From contig VWYX01001223.1 of assembly GCA_013396525.1 (NCBI GenBank), positions 124,001-188,000 on the forward strand: 64,000 nucleotides of DNA, written 5' to 3'. A model generated the notes under the pieces. The model did not search any database and was not told the DNA's origin. It was given only the letters and a program-made list of their open reading frames with translations. Position numbers and translations under genes: made by a program. Positions 46,050 through 57,456 of the stretch are shown here, one piece after another. Positions within the stretch are counted from its first letter, which is position 1, and each line of letters starts with the position of its first letter. The stretch is from Chaetorhynchus papuensis. Lineage: Eukaryota; Chordata; Aves; Passeriformes; Rhipiduridae.

Positions 46050-47165
46050 ATGGAGAGCAACGTGTCCTCTGGGAACTGTTCTGACCCCCAGATGTCCTTC
46101 CAGTCCACCCTCTATGCCACCACCTACACCCTCATCTTCATCCCGGGGCTGCTGGCCAACAGCGCTGCCCTGTGGGTCCTGTGCCGGTTCCTCAGCAGGA
46201 AGAGCAAAGCCGTCATCTTCATGATCAACCTGGCCGTGGCCGACCTGGCCCACGTCCTCTCACTGCCCCTGCGGACCTACTACTACATCAACCACAGCTG
46301 GCCCTTCGGGAGCTTCCTGTGCCAGGTGTGCTTCTACCTGAAGTACCTCAACATGTACGCCAGCATCTGCTTCCTCAGCTGCATCAGCATCCAGCGGTAC
46401 CTGTTCCTGCTGCACCCCTTCCGAGCCAAGGGCTGGAAGCGCCGCTACGACGCCGCCATCAGCGCCCTGGTGTGGCTCCTGGTGGGAGCCGCCTGCCTGC
46501 CCCTCATCATCGTCAGGAGCCCAGCCCTGTCCAACTCCATCAACAGCTGCTTCTCGGACCTGGGCGTGAAGCAGCTCAGCCCGGGGGCCGCCATCGCGCT
46601 GGTGACGGTGGCGGAGCTGTTCGGCTTCGTGATCCCCTTCGGCACCATCGCCTGGTGCACGTGGAGGATGTGGCACTCCCTGCGGGACGGCCCCACGGCG
46701 CTGCAGGACGCCGGTGAGAAGCGCAAGGCCCTGAGGATGGTCCTCATGTGCGCCGCCGTCTTCTTCATCTGCTTCACCCCCTACCACATCAACTTCCCCT
46801 TCTTCATGATGGTGATCGAGAACGTCATCCGGGACTGCGCCGTGCACCGGAGCACGCTGCGCTTCCACCCCATCTCCCTGTGCCTGGCCAGCCTCAACTG
46901 CTGCCTGGACCCCGTCCTCTACTACTTCATGACCTCCGAGTTCCAGGCGCAGCTGCTGCGCCACGGCTGCGTGGCCCTGCGGGCCCGGCTCCCGCCCCGC
47001 CGGAGCGGCGCCTCCGGCACCGATACCGCCCACGACATCCGCGTCAGGAAGAGGAATCTCCCTCGCCTCAATTTCTGGTCTCTTCCCAAGTTCTTTGGCC
47101 AAATAAACAGCATGGACATCCCCCCTGTGCCGCCCGACGAGCTGCTGCTGGAATCCATCTCGTGA
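46050..47165 (+). CDS. P2RY10-like lysophospholipid receptor, second tandem copy with long C-tail
   Basis: Encodes 371 residues. ATG 46050 is the first in frame after TGA 46017 and is preceded by 'ggccaggATGG', a good Kozak context. N4 (NVS) and N9 (NCS) are N-terminal glycosylation sequons. C91 and C167 form the conserved disulfide pair. QRY (115-117) replaces DRY; TM6 has FTPYH and TM7 DPVLY (287-291). All seven TM segments are intact. Residues about 19-133 match the first copy at about 90% or more. From TM4 on, identity is only about half. The tail from about residue 294 is 78 residues long against 32 in the first copy, with an Arg/Gly-rich segment, a basic RVRKRN patch and an acidic DELLLES end. 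The human second copy is a pseudogene; this one is open throughout. Ligand inferred, by homology, to be lysophosphatidylserine. Confidence 0.93.
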   Translation: MESNVSSGNCSDPQMSFQSTLYATTYTLIFIPGLLANSAALWVLCRFLSRKSKAVIFMINLAVADLAHVLSLPLRTYYYINHSWPFGSFLCQVCFYLKYLNMYASICFLSCISIQRYLFLLHPFRAKGWKRRYDAAISALVWLLVGAACLPLIIVRSPALSNSINSCFSDLGVKQLSPGAAIALVTVAELFGFVIPFGTIAWCTWRMWHSLRDGPTALQDAGEKRKALRMVLMCAAVFFICFTPYHINFPFFMMVIENVIRDCAVHRSTLRFHPISLCLASLNCCLDPVLYYFMTSEFQAQLLRHGCVALRARLPPRRSGASGTDTAHDIRVRKRNLPRLNFWSLPKFFGQINSMDIPPVPPDELLLESIS

Positions 47166-48160
47166 GCATCAGCCCTGGCCATGCAGGGGCTTCTCAGAGC
47201 TGCAGTGAGGACTGGTGCACCGTCCAATTGTCCGTGTGTGCCACAGGTGCCAGGACCTGATCCATAAGGACGCTGTGATGCCAAAAGGTTTGATGGTTGT
47301 GTTGTTGCTGCTGGGGACCGCTGCCTTCCATCCCCTCAAAAGCCATTGTTGAAGCTGAAGTTTCTCCTGTGCTGAACTGCAGTGGGTTCAGGTGCCTCAT
47401 TTCAGGTGTTTCAGTGCTTCTGCATATTTGCCATTTTTGGGAATCCTTCTGAATCCTGAGCTGTGAGTGAGTGGCTCAGCCTTGGCACAGTTCTGGGAAT
47501 TCCAGCCCTGATCCTGGGTACCTACAGCCACCATCACCTGGGGCATTCCCCACACTCACACAAGGCTCTGGATCAGGACAGTTCATTATCTCCACGTAAA
47601 CTGAACCTTTTTCCACTACAAAAATTCCATTGCCTGGGTCCGATCCAGCCTAATTTGGACTGCAAGACTATAACTGTGCCAAGTAAAGAGCATTAACCTA
47701 CACTACATCAGTGTTACTGGGAGGGTTCAAACAGACTGGGCTCAGCTCACGCTGCTGGAAAAGGCACCCAGAGCTGAGCAAAGGGATCCACCTGGCTCCT
47801 GGAAGATGCAGGTGCTCAGCTATTACGGGGGATCAATATTTGGGAGACAAATTGTGGTGCATATCCCACAAGCAAAGAGGGCGATGTGACCTCCCAGGAC
47901 ACATTAACTCACAGAGCTGTGGTGTGAGCTGCAAAAACAGGGACCTGTCGTTGGTGTCGCTTGTATTATTGGGAGTCTTGTGTCATTTGTCATGTTGCTG
48001 ACGCGTGTGGTTGCACATTAAGATGTTATCCAAACACTCAGTTTTGCTTTGAACACCAAAAACCATCCCAACCCTCGCTGGGTACAGAGAAAATTTACAA
48101 AACTGACTCCAGTACACCCTGAAAGCTTCAAACTCTGAGGAAATAAAATGATCCCAATAT
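47166..48160 (+). other. Probable 3' untranslated region of the second P2RY10-like gene
   Basis: Non-coding sequence from the TGA to the consensus poly(A) signal at 48142. No repeats seen. Confidence 0.5.
48142..48147 (+). promoter_or_regulatory. Candidate poly(A) signal AATAAA, second P2RY10-like gene
   Basis: Hexamer in 'gaggaaataaaatgatcc', about 980 nt after the stop. It is the first AATAAA downstream of the CDS; one at about 47099-47104 lies inside the CDS. Confidence 0.5.
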
Positions 48161-49363
48161 GTATTTGAACTTCAGGAGTATTATTTTAAGTGCTTGGAAA
48201 TACTATGCCCCACATCTGCTCTTAGAACAGGGACACAATTTGGGGGGGGACACCCCAGTTTGGGGCTCAGAGGGGCCTCAAACAGTGGCCAGTGCAGGGG
48301 TTCTGAGGTCTCCTCCTCCCAAAAAACCCTCAGGGAATTTTATAAGTAAATGTAGGCAGAGAGGGGTTGATAGAAAGCAGCTTTTCCCATGATTGGATGC
48401 ACATTTCCACCCCGTGCAGCGTTTCTGGGAAGCACGGAATGGGTGGTGGTTTATCCTCACAGTGCTGAGGCTGGATGGGGGGAGACCAGATGGGAGATCC
48501 AGACAAACTGGAGGAATTTGCTTTGGTGCTTAAAGTGTGCCAGAGACAGGCAGCAAACCCCGGGAACAGGCAGCAAAGCCGCTGCCCTGGGGCTCATTCT
48601 GTCCCAAATCTCCTCCTCCTCTCACAAAAAATATAAATAACAAAAGGCCATGCTTTCCTTGTTTGCTTGGGGGGGAAAAAAGAGCTTTCAGGGCTGGAAA
48701 AATGCTGTTTCAGATGGCTCAAACCCAGCAGCAGGCAGAGGCAAAACAGGAAACCCAAGAAAACCTCACCGATACTGGGACTGGCTCTGGGCAGCTGCCA
48801 CAGACAGGACAAGCCACAGCAGCAGGATCTTCACCAGGAGTGTGGCTTTTCTCGGGTGTTTTGGGAATGGCACAACCTCAAAGAGCTGGGCTGGACATCC
48901 AGGTGGCCCTCAGTGACCACAGACAGGTCATTTATAAGCCCCCCTGAGCAACAGCAAATCCTGGATCATGGCTCCAGCTTTACTGGCAGCACCAGCTCCA
49001 GGTTTCCCAGGAGCTCCAGTTCCCACTGGGACTTTGCCAGGTTGTTTTCAGATTGCTTTTCTGACATTTCTGCAACACAGCTTGGCCTTTCCAAACAGAG
49101 CACAGGAAAGAGAAAGCAAACCCAAAACTCTCACTAATCTGTCACGTGGAGACTCAACATAAAATGCTCCCTCGGGCTGTCCCTGCCTCGGGCACGGGAA
49201 ATACACGGAAGGATCGTTCGCTGGGTTGGATGCCCTGGACAGCAGGGATTTTTCTGGGTTTTCTGTAAATCAGTCCCTGAAGAAATAACCTTTTCCAGTA
49301 CAAACTGGTGCTTCCTGCCCTTCCAATGCCTGCCAGCCTCCTGTTTTATCAGTCACAGGATCA
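48161..49363. other. Intergenic, no gene seen
   Basis: Non-coding. It has G-rich runs (48242-48249) and short frames without domains. Confidence 0.5.
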
Positions 49364-49602
49364 TCATGGAATGATTTGGGTTGGGAGGGACCTCACAGCT
49401 CATCCCATCCCACCCCTGCCATGGGCAGGGACACCTTCCACTATCCCAGGCTGCTCCAAGCCCCATCCAGCCTGGCCTTGGACACTTCCAGGGATCCAGG
49501 GGCAGCCACAGCTTCTCTGGGCAGCCTGTGCCAGGGCCTCCCCACCCTCACAGGGAACAATTTTTTCCCAAGATCCCATCTAATCCTACACTTACATATC
49601 CC
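49364..49602 (-). repeat. CR1 LINE fragment, about 240 bp
   Basis: Reversed CR1: 'catggaatgatttgggttgg', 'cccacccctgccatgggcag', 'ccttccactatcccaggctg', 'ggatccaggggcagccacag', ending 'caagatcccatctaatcc'. It matches the piece at 17694 closely. Confidence 0.93.
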
Positions 49603-52559
49603 TAAAATTATGCAGTACTTGGGAGTATCCAAGCTGTCCCTTGCACAGCACATTTTAGGGCCCCCCAGGGAGGGAGGGAAGCTGCTTTTCTCCTTGCTAA
49701 AAATACCTTTATCCTCCCTCCATGACCACATGCTCCCAGTCCAGCCCCAAAGTGACTTTGCCTCTGGAAAACCACTCAGCCTCCGCGGAGTCCTCACCAC
49801 CGAGCCTCAGACTCCTCTCCTGATTTTTGGCACTACTTCTGGCAAGGAGCAGCTCCTCCACCCACCCACCTCGTGCTGGAGAGGGGAAGTGCTGTCCCTG
49901 GCAAGGGAACAAACACCAGCAGCTCCAATCCTGAGCATGACTCCAACGCACGGAAAGCGAATTTTGCTGCTTCAAACCCAGCCGAGCCAGGGAGGGGTTC
50001 TCCAAGCCAGGGAGCCATTTTCCAGACAGCCATGATTTCATCAGATCCCAATCCAATTTTTTATTCATGTGCTCAGCCAGCAACACCCTGCAAAGCCCAA
50101 GTTTGGGGTGTGGTGGGACAGCGCTGTGTGACAGCCCCAGGTGTGTCCGTCAGCCCCTCCCATGCTCCAGGGTCCTGTTCAGGGCACAGGGGAGAGGATT
50201 TGGGAATTCTGTGCGGATGCCGCGGCAGCGTTCAGCGCTGGGAGGGTGCTCAGCATTCCAAGGAACAGCCAAAGCCTCATCCCCGCACAGCCAGCACGTC
50301 CTTCCCTGCAGGCGCTGCCACGCCATCGCTCAGCCCTGCTCCTTCTGCAGGGATTTCTCGGTTTTTAAAGAGAATTCCCAGCTGCAGGCACACAGGGCAG
50401 GAAAATCCAGCAGTTTTTAGCCCTCAGCCTGGTGTCAGCAGCACGGCTGCATCCCTGGCTCCACGTGAGCCCTGCTGATGCCGGGAGCTGCATCCATGGA
50501 CCTGAGGCTGCTCCCCGTTTCCAGACACGCTCCCGTCCCCTGGGACAGCCCCAGCCGTGCAGAGAGCAGACAGACAACCTCTTCCCAGGAATTATTTCTA
50601 TTACAGACAGGCACTGCAGCTCAGAAAGACCTGAGCTGGTTCTCTCTGGGGATCTCCTACAAGGTCACGAAGCACAAGCTTAAATAAATCAAGAACTTCC
50701 AATTCTTATAAGATAAAAATGTAAGTAAAGATAAAAATGTAACAATACAAGAGAAAAATACAATTTTAAAATTTTACTTTATGCTGTAAAATAATTGCTT
50801 TGGGATTTGGTGCCCAGCTTCAAGACCTCCTGATTTTTGGTGGCCTCAACTACAGCAGGATTGGGAGGTCCAGCCAGGGTTTTTCCTGGGGACAGCAGAA
50901 CTCAGAGCCTGGCACTTGCCTGCTGGTAAAGACACCCTCAGTTCCCACCCCACACCCCAGGAATGCTCCTGGAGTGATGGGAAATGGGATGGATGCACAC
51001 GGAGCACGGCAGCAGCAAAACAGGATTTGGGGATGCTCTACAAGGTGGTTTTGAAACAAAAACTCCCTCAGTACCCTGCATCCACTCACTGCCCCGAGCT
51101 CAGGCTCTGCCTTCCCACAACCAGGCTGACTGCTGTGGAAATGGAAGTGAAACGGAGCATCCATCACATGCCAGAGTGGGAAAAGCAGAGGAGCCCATCC
51201 CCGAGCTCACAGGGGTTTGTGCAGCCACAGGGCTTTGGTGATTCCTGGACTGGCCTCAATTTATTGTCTATTAAAGTCACCTCCAAACCATCCCCCTCGG
51301 TCCTTGTGGGAGGCAGGGAGGTGCCAGGGTCACACAGGGACACGCTGGTGGAGCAGGGGGAGCCTGGGGGCCCCCAGGTGTCACATCACACAATTCTGGG
51401 GAGAGGAAATAAATGAGAGCAAGGCAGAGGCAGCTGCTGGGAGGTGCTGGGAAAGTTTCACATCCCAGATCCTGCTGAAATTAGGGCAACACCCCAGGAC
51501 TGACGTGAGCTGAGGCAGCATCCTCCACAGAGGGCTCTGTGAGACCACAACACCAACGAGCCCCCTAAACCCCGAGCCCCACTGCTGCCAGCCCAAAAGC
51601 CCCAGTCCAAAACCCAGCCCTGCACCACGGGGACAACTCTGACCGGAAGATCCCACAGTACTGAAAGCTCTGGCTCCCACATTAATTAAAACCCATCAAA
51701 TCATCAGCAGCTTCAGAATAAAGCTGGAAGCTTTAACCAGCAGGAGCATCAGCTGCTGGAACACGCACAGGGCTGCAGTTTTGGGAGATGGGATCCACAG
51801 AGCCTTAGAGAGGGGCTGGGCCACCACAGGGTGACAAACCCTGTGCTCTGCAAGGCTGTAAGAGCCATTAACCTCCTGTAAACCACCATAAAAAGGAGTG
51901 TAGAGAGCTACAGAGTCTAAGTTGGAACTGGGGAATGAGTAAATCAATGGTGCTTTGAAGGAGCAGGTGTAATATAATATATGTAATATATTTATAATAT
52001 ATATGTATGCTGCTCTCCTGGGAAGATGTATAAGAAAAATGAATAAATGCAAATTAAAAAGTTGCAAATCTCTTCAGAACTTCTCTGGAAATGGTTTAAA
52101 AAGTCACTTTTTTCAAATTAACCAACTGAATCGTTGCTCCCTCTTGATCTTAACAAGGATTCTCGATGTTTCTTGAGCTGGAGTCCTCCGCTGGATAAGC
52201 AGGGAAGTGCTGCTTCCCAAACTCAAAGCGCAGCCAGCTCTGCCCTCTGCCGATGGCCGGGGACCACGATGGCCCAGGGATGTGGCCGTGGCTGACACCA
52301 CTTCATGGCACGTTTGGAAAAGGAGAGCCCTCGGCGCTCACCCTGGTTTGCTCCATGAGAGCTGTGGGAATCCCCTGAATAAGATAATAATGACCACGGA
52401 GAACTCGCTGCTTTTGGGGGGCCCAAACCTGCCCACGATCAGCTTCGGGGGCACCCTAAAGCCCCCCCAATAGCACCGGGAGCAGGGCCTGCAGCACAGG
52501 GGTGGGAACATCCAGGCGAGAGGGAAGGAGCCTTTCCCAGCAAGCTGCGGACGGCAAAT
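49603..52559. other. Intergenic, no gene seen
   Basis: Non-coding. Frames of up to 200 codons (for example 49873-50478) lack domains and overlap one another. AT-rich simple sequence is noted separately at 51970-52010. Confidence 0.5.
51970..52010. repeat. AT-rich simple sequence
   Basis: Imperfect (TA)n/AATAT tract of about 40 bp. Confidence 0.8.
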
Positions 52560-53060
52560 AATTGATGAATCCTCCCATTGCCTCGGCCCCAGCTCCGTGC
52601 CCGTCCCAGAGGGGCTCTGCCAGCGGGTCCCTGTCCCCGGGAGCTGAGGGACCAAGCCCCCTGACCCCCCACCCCCGGCAGCAGGACCAGCTACGGGGGT
52701 GACACCAACCTCACAGCGACAGCTCCCAAAACACCCCGAGACCACGACGGCAACCAAAGCACCCCGAGGCCATCAGCACATCTGTAAAACCACAAAAAGA
52801 GAAGGAAAGCGGGGAATCCCGGGCAGGCCCCGGGGCAGGGACACCCCGGAGCGGTGGCAGCGGCCCCGCCGTGCCCGCGGCGCTCCCCACGGCGCAGCCG
52901 CTCCCCGCAGTTGCACTTTTGCTTTGCACGGCGAGGGAGGGACCCGGACCCGCCCGGGCCCTGCTGCAGCCCCGCGGGGACACAGCGGAGCTGCCCCCGG
53001 GACAGCAAAGGTAGGGCTGAATTCCTCCATCCCGGTTACCTTCGGGTCAGGCTGCGCGCG
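52560..53060 (+). promoter_or_regulatory. CpG-island-like candidate promoter and first exon of GPR174
   Basis: The densest CpG stretch upstream of GPR174 (for example 'gcggccccgccgtgcccgcg' at 52860-52879, and 'gacccggacccgcccgggcc' around 52940). It leads to a donor, 'gacagcaaag|gtaggg', with GT at 53011-53012. The exon end, 'agcaaag', resembles the 'tgcaaag' before the first P2RY10 donor. I infer a first exon ending at 53010, 4.4 kb before the coding exon. No TATA box is seen. Confidence 0.48.
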
Positions 53061-54388
53061 TTAAATTGGGAGTTTTTGGATTGTTGTGCCGTAGATTTGG
53101 CGCGGCTCCTCCAGGAGTGCTGAGAGGGGATGGGACAGCCCAGGGACAGCCAGGGGGGTCCTGCCTTCACCATGGACCTGGTTTAACTCCCAAAGTAAAT
53201 GGGTAGAAGGGAGGAGATGCAGAGTCAGCCCAGTTATAGGTAAGGAGCTAATAATTCTTTTATTGAAGAGCTCCTGTGTACGCCCATGGGATGCTCTGAG
53301 CATCCGAGGGAGAGGAGAGGGGATGGCTGAAGCTAAAACACCCAGCCTTGAAGATTAAAGCTGTGTTTTCTGCTACCATTGTGTGAGCAGCTGAATTTAA
53401 GGATTAACCCCAACTCCAGCGATTCTCAGCCTCTGCAAAGACAGCACTACCTGGGATGGGACTCGTCTGTAAGGGGCCTCTGAGGCCACACAGCCCCATC
53501 CCCCCAGCACAGGGATAACTGACCCAATTCCCACTGCTCCAGGTTTTCCTTGGGTTTGTCTCCCTCTATTTGTGCCATGTATTTTCCCAAGCGGTCTGTT
53601 CCTCACAAGTGGCACCACGCTGATTTTCCACGGGCCAATTTCCATTTAATTGCAAGAACCAGGGGGGAAGAGGACAGGGTTATCACAGCACAGGGACACG
53701 GTTGTGCATCCCTGGATGTCGTGTGCTGATGGTTTGAGGGGATAACTCAAGACTTTGGCGCCAGGAACATCTCCCAGGGACATCAGGGTGTGCCAGGAAG
53801 GGAAAATGAGGGTGGGGGATTAGGCTGACACACAGCACTGCTGCTCCAGGTTATTTTCCCTTCTTAACCAGGATAAATAGTAACAAAGGAGGACGAGAGC
53901 TTTTGCAAAGGATTAAAAGGCAAAAGCAGAGTATTTCACATGGCATTAAACCAGAGCATTTATCTTTTTCCTGCATATTCTTGGAATTTAGTTAGCACAG
54001 CAAGGGGCAACCTCGCTCCTATGGAGAAAGATCTAAATCCCAAATATCTACCAGGAAACTGCTTCAAAGCAGAGAAGCCTCTTCCTCTGTCATTTGTTAA
54101 AAGAACAAAAAGCCAACCCCAGGCAACGTTCAGTTTCTGGTTTTATCACTTCTATTTTCAGTTAATACCTTGTAAATTCTACTTCCTGCCAAAGCAGGAC
54201 AGCAGCACTTCAGGTGAGCCAGAGAACCGCGTGGGCACTGGGAGAAGCCCAGACCACCCTGGGCCAGCTGTCCCCTCCCCACAGGGCCCCTTTGGAGGGA
54301 CAGAGCCACCCTCACCCCACCTCCACTCATACAGGAAACTGAATTTCCATTTGATGTTTCCCCTGTGCATGTTCTGCTTTTATTTTAG
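53061..54388. other. Inferred intron 1 of GPR174, nothing else seen
   Basis: Non-coding. A 197-codon frame at 53940-54533 runs across the acceptor at 54387 and has no domain. Confidence 0.4.
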
Positions 54389-54458
54389 GTTGTGGAGGAG
54401 AAGAAGGAAAAACACAAGAGAGGTGGCAGGCACAGCCCAGCCCAGCTCCCCCAGGAGG
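54389..54458 (+). other. Candidate non-coding middle exon of GPR174
   Basis: It is bounded by a strong acceptor, 'gttctgcttttattttag' (AG at 54387-54388), and a near-perfect donor, 'ccaggag|ggtaagtgag' (GT at 54459-54460), giving a 70-nt purine-rich exon with many GAAGA-like enhancer motifs. Strand and position fit a 5'UTR exon of GPR174. Confidence 0.4.
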
Positions 54459-57075
54459 GTAAGTGAGCAGGGGACACCAGGGTGCTGCTGCTGTGCCCCT
54501 GTCGCCCCTGTCACAGGTTTTATGTGTTCCTAAAACACACCCCCACACCGAACACTGGAGGACTGAGTACCCCCAGCTCACCTGGGCCAGCAGCAAGAGC
54601 AGGGCTCGGTGGAGGATCCATCCAGCTGGTCCCTCACTGGCTCTGGGGAGGAGCAGGAGGCGCTGGCAGATCCCAGCTCTGAGAAGGTTCCAGGCATGAA
54701 GCAGGGACAGGACCCACAAACCAAACCCAGCCAGGAGCTGCTTTCAAAACCACTCCTCCCAGTTGGGTTTAGGAGCTGCTGTGGGTTAAACCCCCCAGGA
54801 TTTGCTAAGGAGGATCCACATTGGCCTGGACACCTCTAACCAGCCTCAGGTGAGGAGCCTGAGCTCGGCTGAGGGTGATGAGCTCTGCTGAGGGTGTGGG
54901 GCAGAGCCCACCTGTGACCAGGATGAGGGGCTGCTCCCACACCCCCAGCTCCTGCAGCTGTTCTCATGGAGCAGAGGGATCCACAGCTGCCCTCTAGCAC
55001 ATGGAAAATGCTTTACCCAGCTCTAAGCAGCTGATTTTAGGCTGGCTGCAACCCTTACCTGCTGCTCTGACTCATTAGGCACAAAACTTCATCCAGTGCC
55101 CCACCGTGGCTGATTTGGGGGGTACCCGTGGAAAAATCAGGGGGAAAAGCTGTTCAGGGGAAGAAGGAGGCTGTGCCTGTGGAGAGTCTCTCACCCACCC
55201 CCTCGCAGTGAGGGGAAGCAAGCACAGAGCATGCAAACCCAAATTTCCTCTTTCTGGCGATTTTTTTAGCACCCTGCTGGTTTTTCACCCAGCACATGGG
55301 GCTGAACTCTGTGATGTTGCTGCTCGGGATTTCCAAAGCACCGTTTCTCACATTGCCGTGTTTTTACACCCCCTCCCCAGCTCCGAGGGTGCCTCTGGGT
55401 GCCCTGGCTAAGCCCCCTCACTGCTCCCCACCTTCAGCTGGGCCTTGGGGACCCCTCGTGCCACAGGGACAGGCAGAAAGCGCTGCAAGTGCCCCCCTGC
55501 CCCAGGGCTGGCTGGAGGGAGCAGGGAATGGAGTTCCAGCAAAGCTGCTGTGCAGTGGGGATGGGGAAGGGCAGGAGCTGGGGGGCAGCAGGGAAAATAA
55601 AATGTGCACGGGCGGAAGGGCTGGGGCTGCACCTTGTCCTTCCCCTGGTGTGTGCCATGGCCCAGAGATGGGGCTGAGGTGGGTTTTCCCACCTGGGAAT
55701 GCAGCTGGAGGAAAAGGAGCATGATCAAGTCTTCCTGAGTGGGTGACAGGAGCCCCTGCCAACAGGAGAGGAAAGACAAGCTAGTATAAATTAGTAAGAA
55801 AAGTTACTAAAATAAAAATATTACAAATTGTCACTTCTGAAGCATAACAGGATCATTTCATGAGCCATTTAACTCCACTGGTTGGGGTAGATGCTCCCTC
55901 TCTAGAAGGAAGGAAGACATCTCAGTCTCCTTGGTGAGTGAAAATACAGAAATAGACGTTTCCTTTTGTAGCAGATTTTCTGTTTCCACCCAAGACTACT
56001 TCAAAGCTTTGGTGTCAGCACGTGTTGAACACCATTAATAAGTGTTCACATTTTGTACCTCAGCACTGGAAAAAATACCAGGAGGAACTGCAGCAGATGT
56101 CATTTTACCTTTAAAATTAAAATTTTAAAAATTAAATTTAAAAAATTGAAATGTTCTAGATCAAGTAAATGTGCCTTTGGCATCTGGGATGGTACTTATG
56201 AACTTCTCCCACTTAGAGCTGCAGGATAATTCTTCACATGGAAGCCAAAGAAAAACCTGAGAGAGTTTGGGCAGAGATCTGAATTTCCTCTAGATTTATC
56301 AGATCTGGCTGAAGTTTTTATGTCTGCCACATTCAGATAACATCACCTGTTTGGCCTGCGATCAATTTTAAATAAAATCCACCTCCAGCCTCCTTCATAC
56401 CAGTTCTGGTGTTACCAACAGCCCCAGACGTGCACGATGGGTAAGGACAGGCTTAGAAAAAGCAGCTGTGAGACAATCAAATTGGATCAAATGCAGATAG
56501 TTCTGCAAAGGATGATTCATGTTCTATTTATAAAAGTGAAATCAAAAAGTTGACCCTGGTTTGGTGAAAGCCACTGACCTGGGACTTCCACCCGCAGTGA
56601 CACAGCGGCGGTGGCTGCTCCAGGGGAAAGGTCTGGGTGCACATGTGTTACACGAGCACATTTCCTTCTGTCATCTGCAGCTGGGGAGGGTGGGAGCCTC
56701 CAGAGGGCTTTCCTGGGAAGCCAGGGGGTGTTCCCCACAGGAGTTTGTGGGAGCTGAGAGTATCCCCAGCGAGGGAGGCAGGTCCGGCGCTCACCGGAGC
56801 ATCTCAGCACTGACCACGTGCTCGGACACAGGAAGAGCAACAGCCCCAGGTTTGTAGCACAAAATGAACATGATTTCTATTTAGTCCTTGGTTGTTTTGC
56901 ACTTTTACTGGACAGGGCATGGTGCTTGCTGGACAGCAGAAGAGTTGATCACCACCAAAGCCACACAGGTTTCTGCTGGAGAGATGCTCCAGCTCCTTCC
57001 AGTTCTCCCAGAACTCTTGCTCTGTTCCACCCCTGTCCCCCAACAATGCTCCAACTGCACCTTTCTGTCTTCCAG
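54459..57075. other. Inferred intron 2 of GPR174
   Basis: Non-coding. It has A/T-rich low complexity at about 56106-56155 (runs of taaaattaaa type). No gene or named repeat. Confidence 0.4.
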
Positions 57076-57456
57076 CTGCGGGGCCACGTCAGTTGCTGAA
57101 CCCCTGCACTGAGAGAAGAGGCTGAAATGCCACCCAAAAGGTGACAGAGACACAGCTCCAGGGAGCAAGTGTCCACTCGGGCACAAGGCGATGCTTTTCC
57201 CGGTGTGGATCCCTCCTGCCCATCCTGCAGGTGACCCCAGCGAGCTCTGACCCAGAACATGAGCAGGGCATGAGGGCAGGATTTGAATTAACTCCCCCAA
57301 TGCCAAAGCTCCCCACGATGAGCCAGTGAGCGGAGCCTCCCCCACGGATTCCAGGGCTGCACTGTTCCCTTTGGATCCTGAGGCCACCCTGGCTGCAGGA
57401 CAGGCGGGATGGACGTGTTATGATGCCGGGGCTGAGCACGGAGCCGGAGCACAACC
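57076..57456 (+). other. GPR174: Probable 5'UTR part of the GPR174 coding exon
   Basis: A strong acceptor, 'acctttctgtcttccag' (AG at 57074-57075), could open the exon. A second acceptor candidate, 'cccatcctgcag', ends at about 57230. Which one is used cannot be told from sequence. Confidence 0.4.

Noticed and set aside
46260..47102. 280-codon minus-strand open frame opposite the second P2RY10 copy
   Set aside because: A shadow frame produced by the very high GC3 of the + strand gene. The translation is low-complexity (Glu/Ala/Gly/His-rich) and has no domain.
53940..54533. 197-codon + frame upstream of GPR174
   Set aside because: It crosses strong splice sites, has no domain and shows ordinary non-coding composition.
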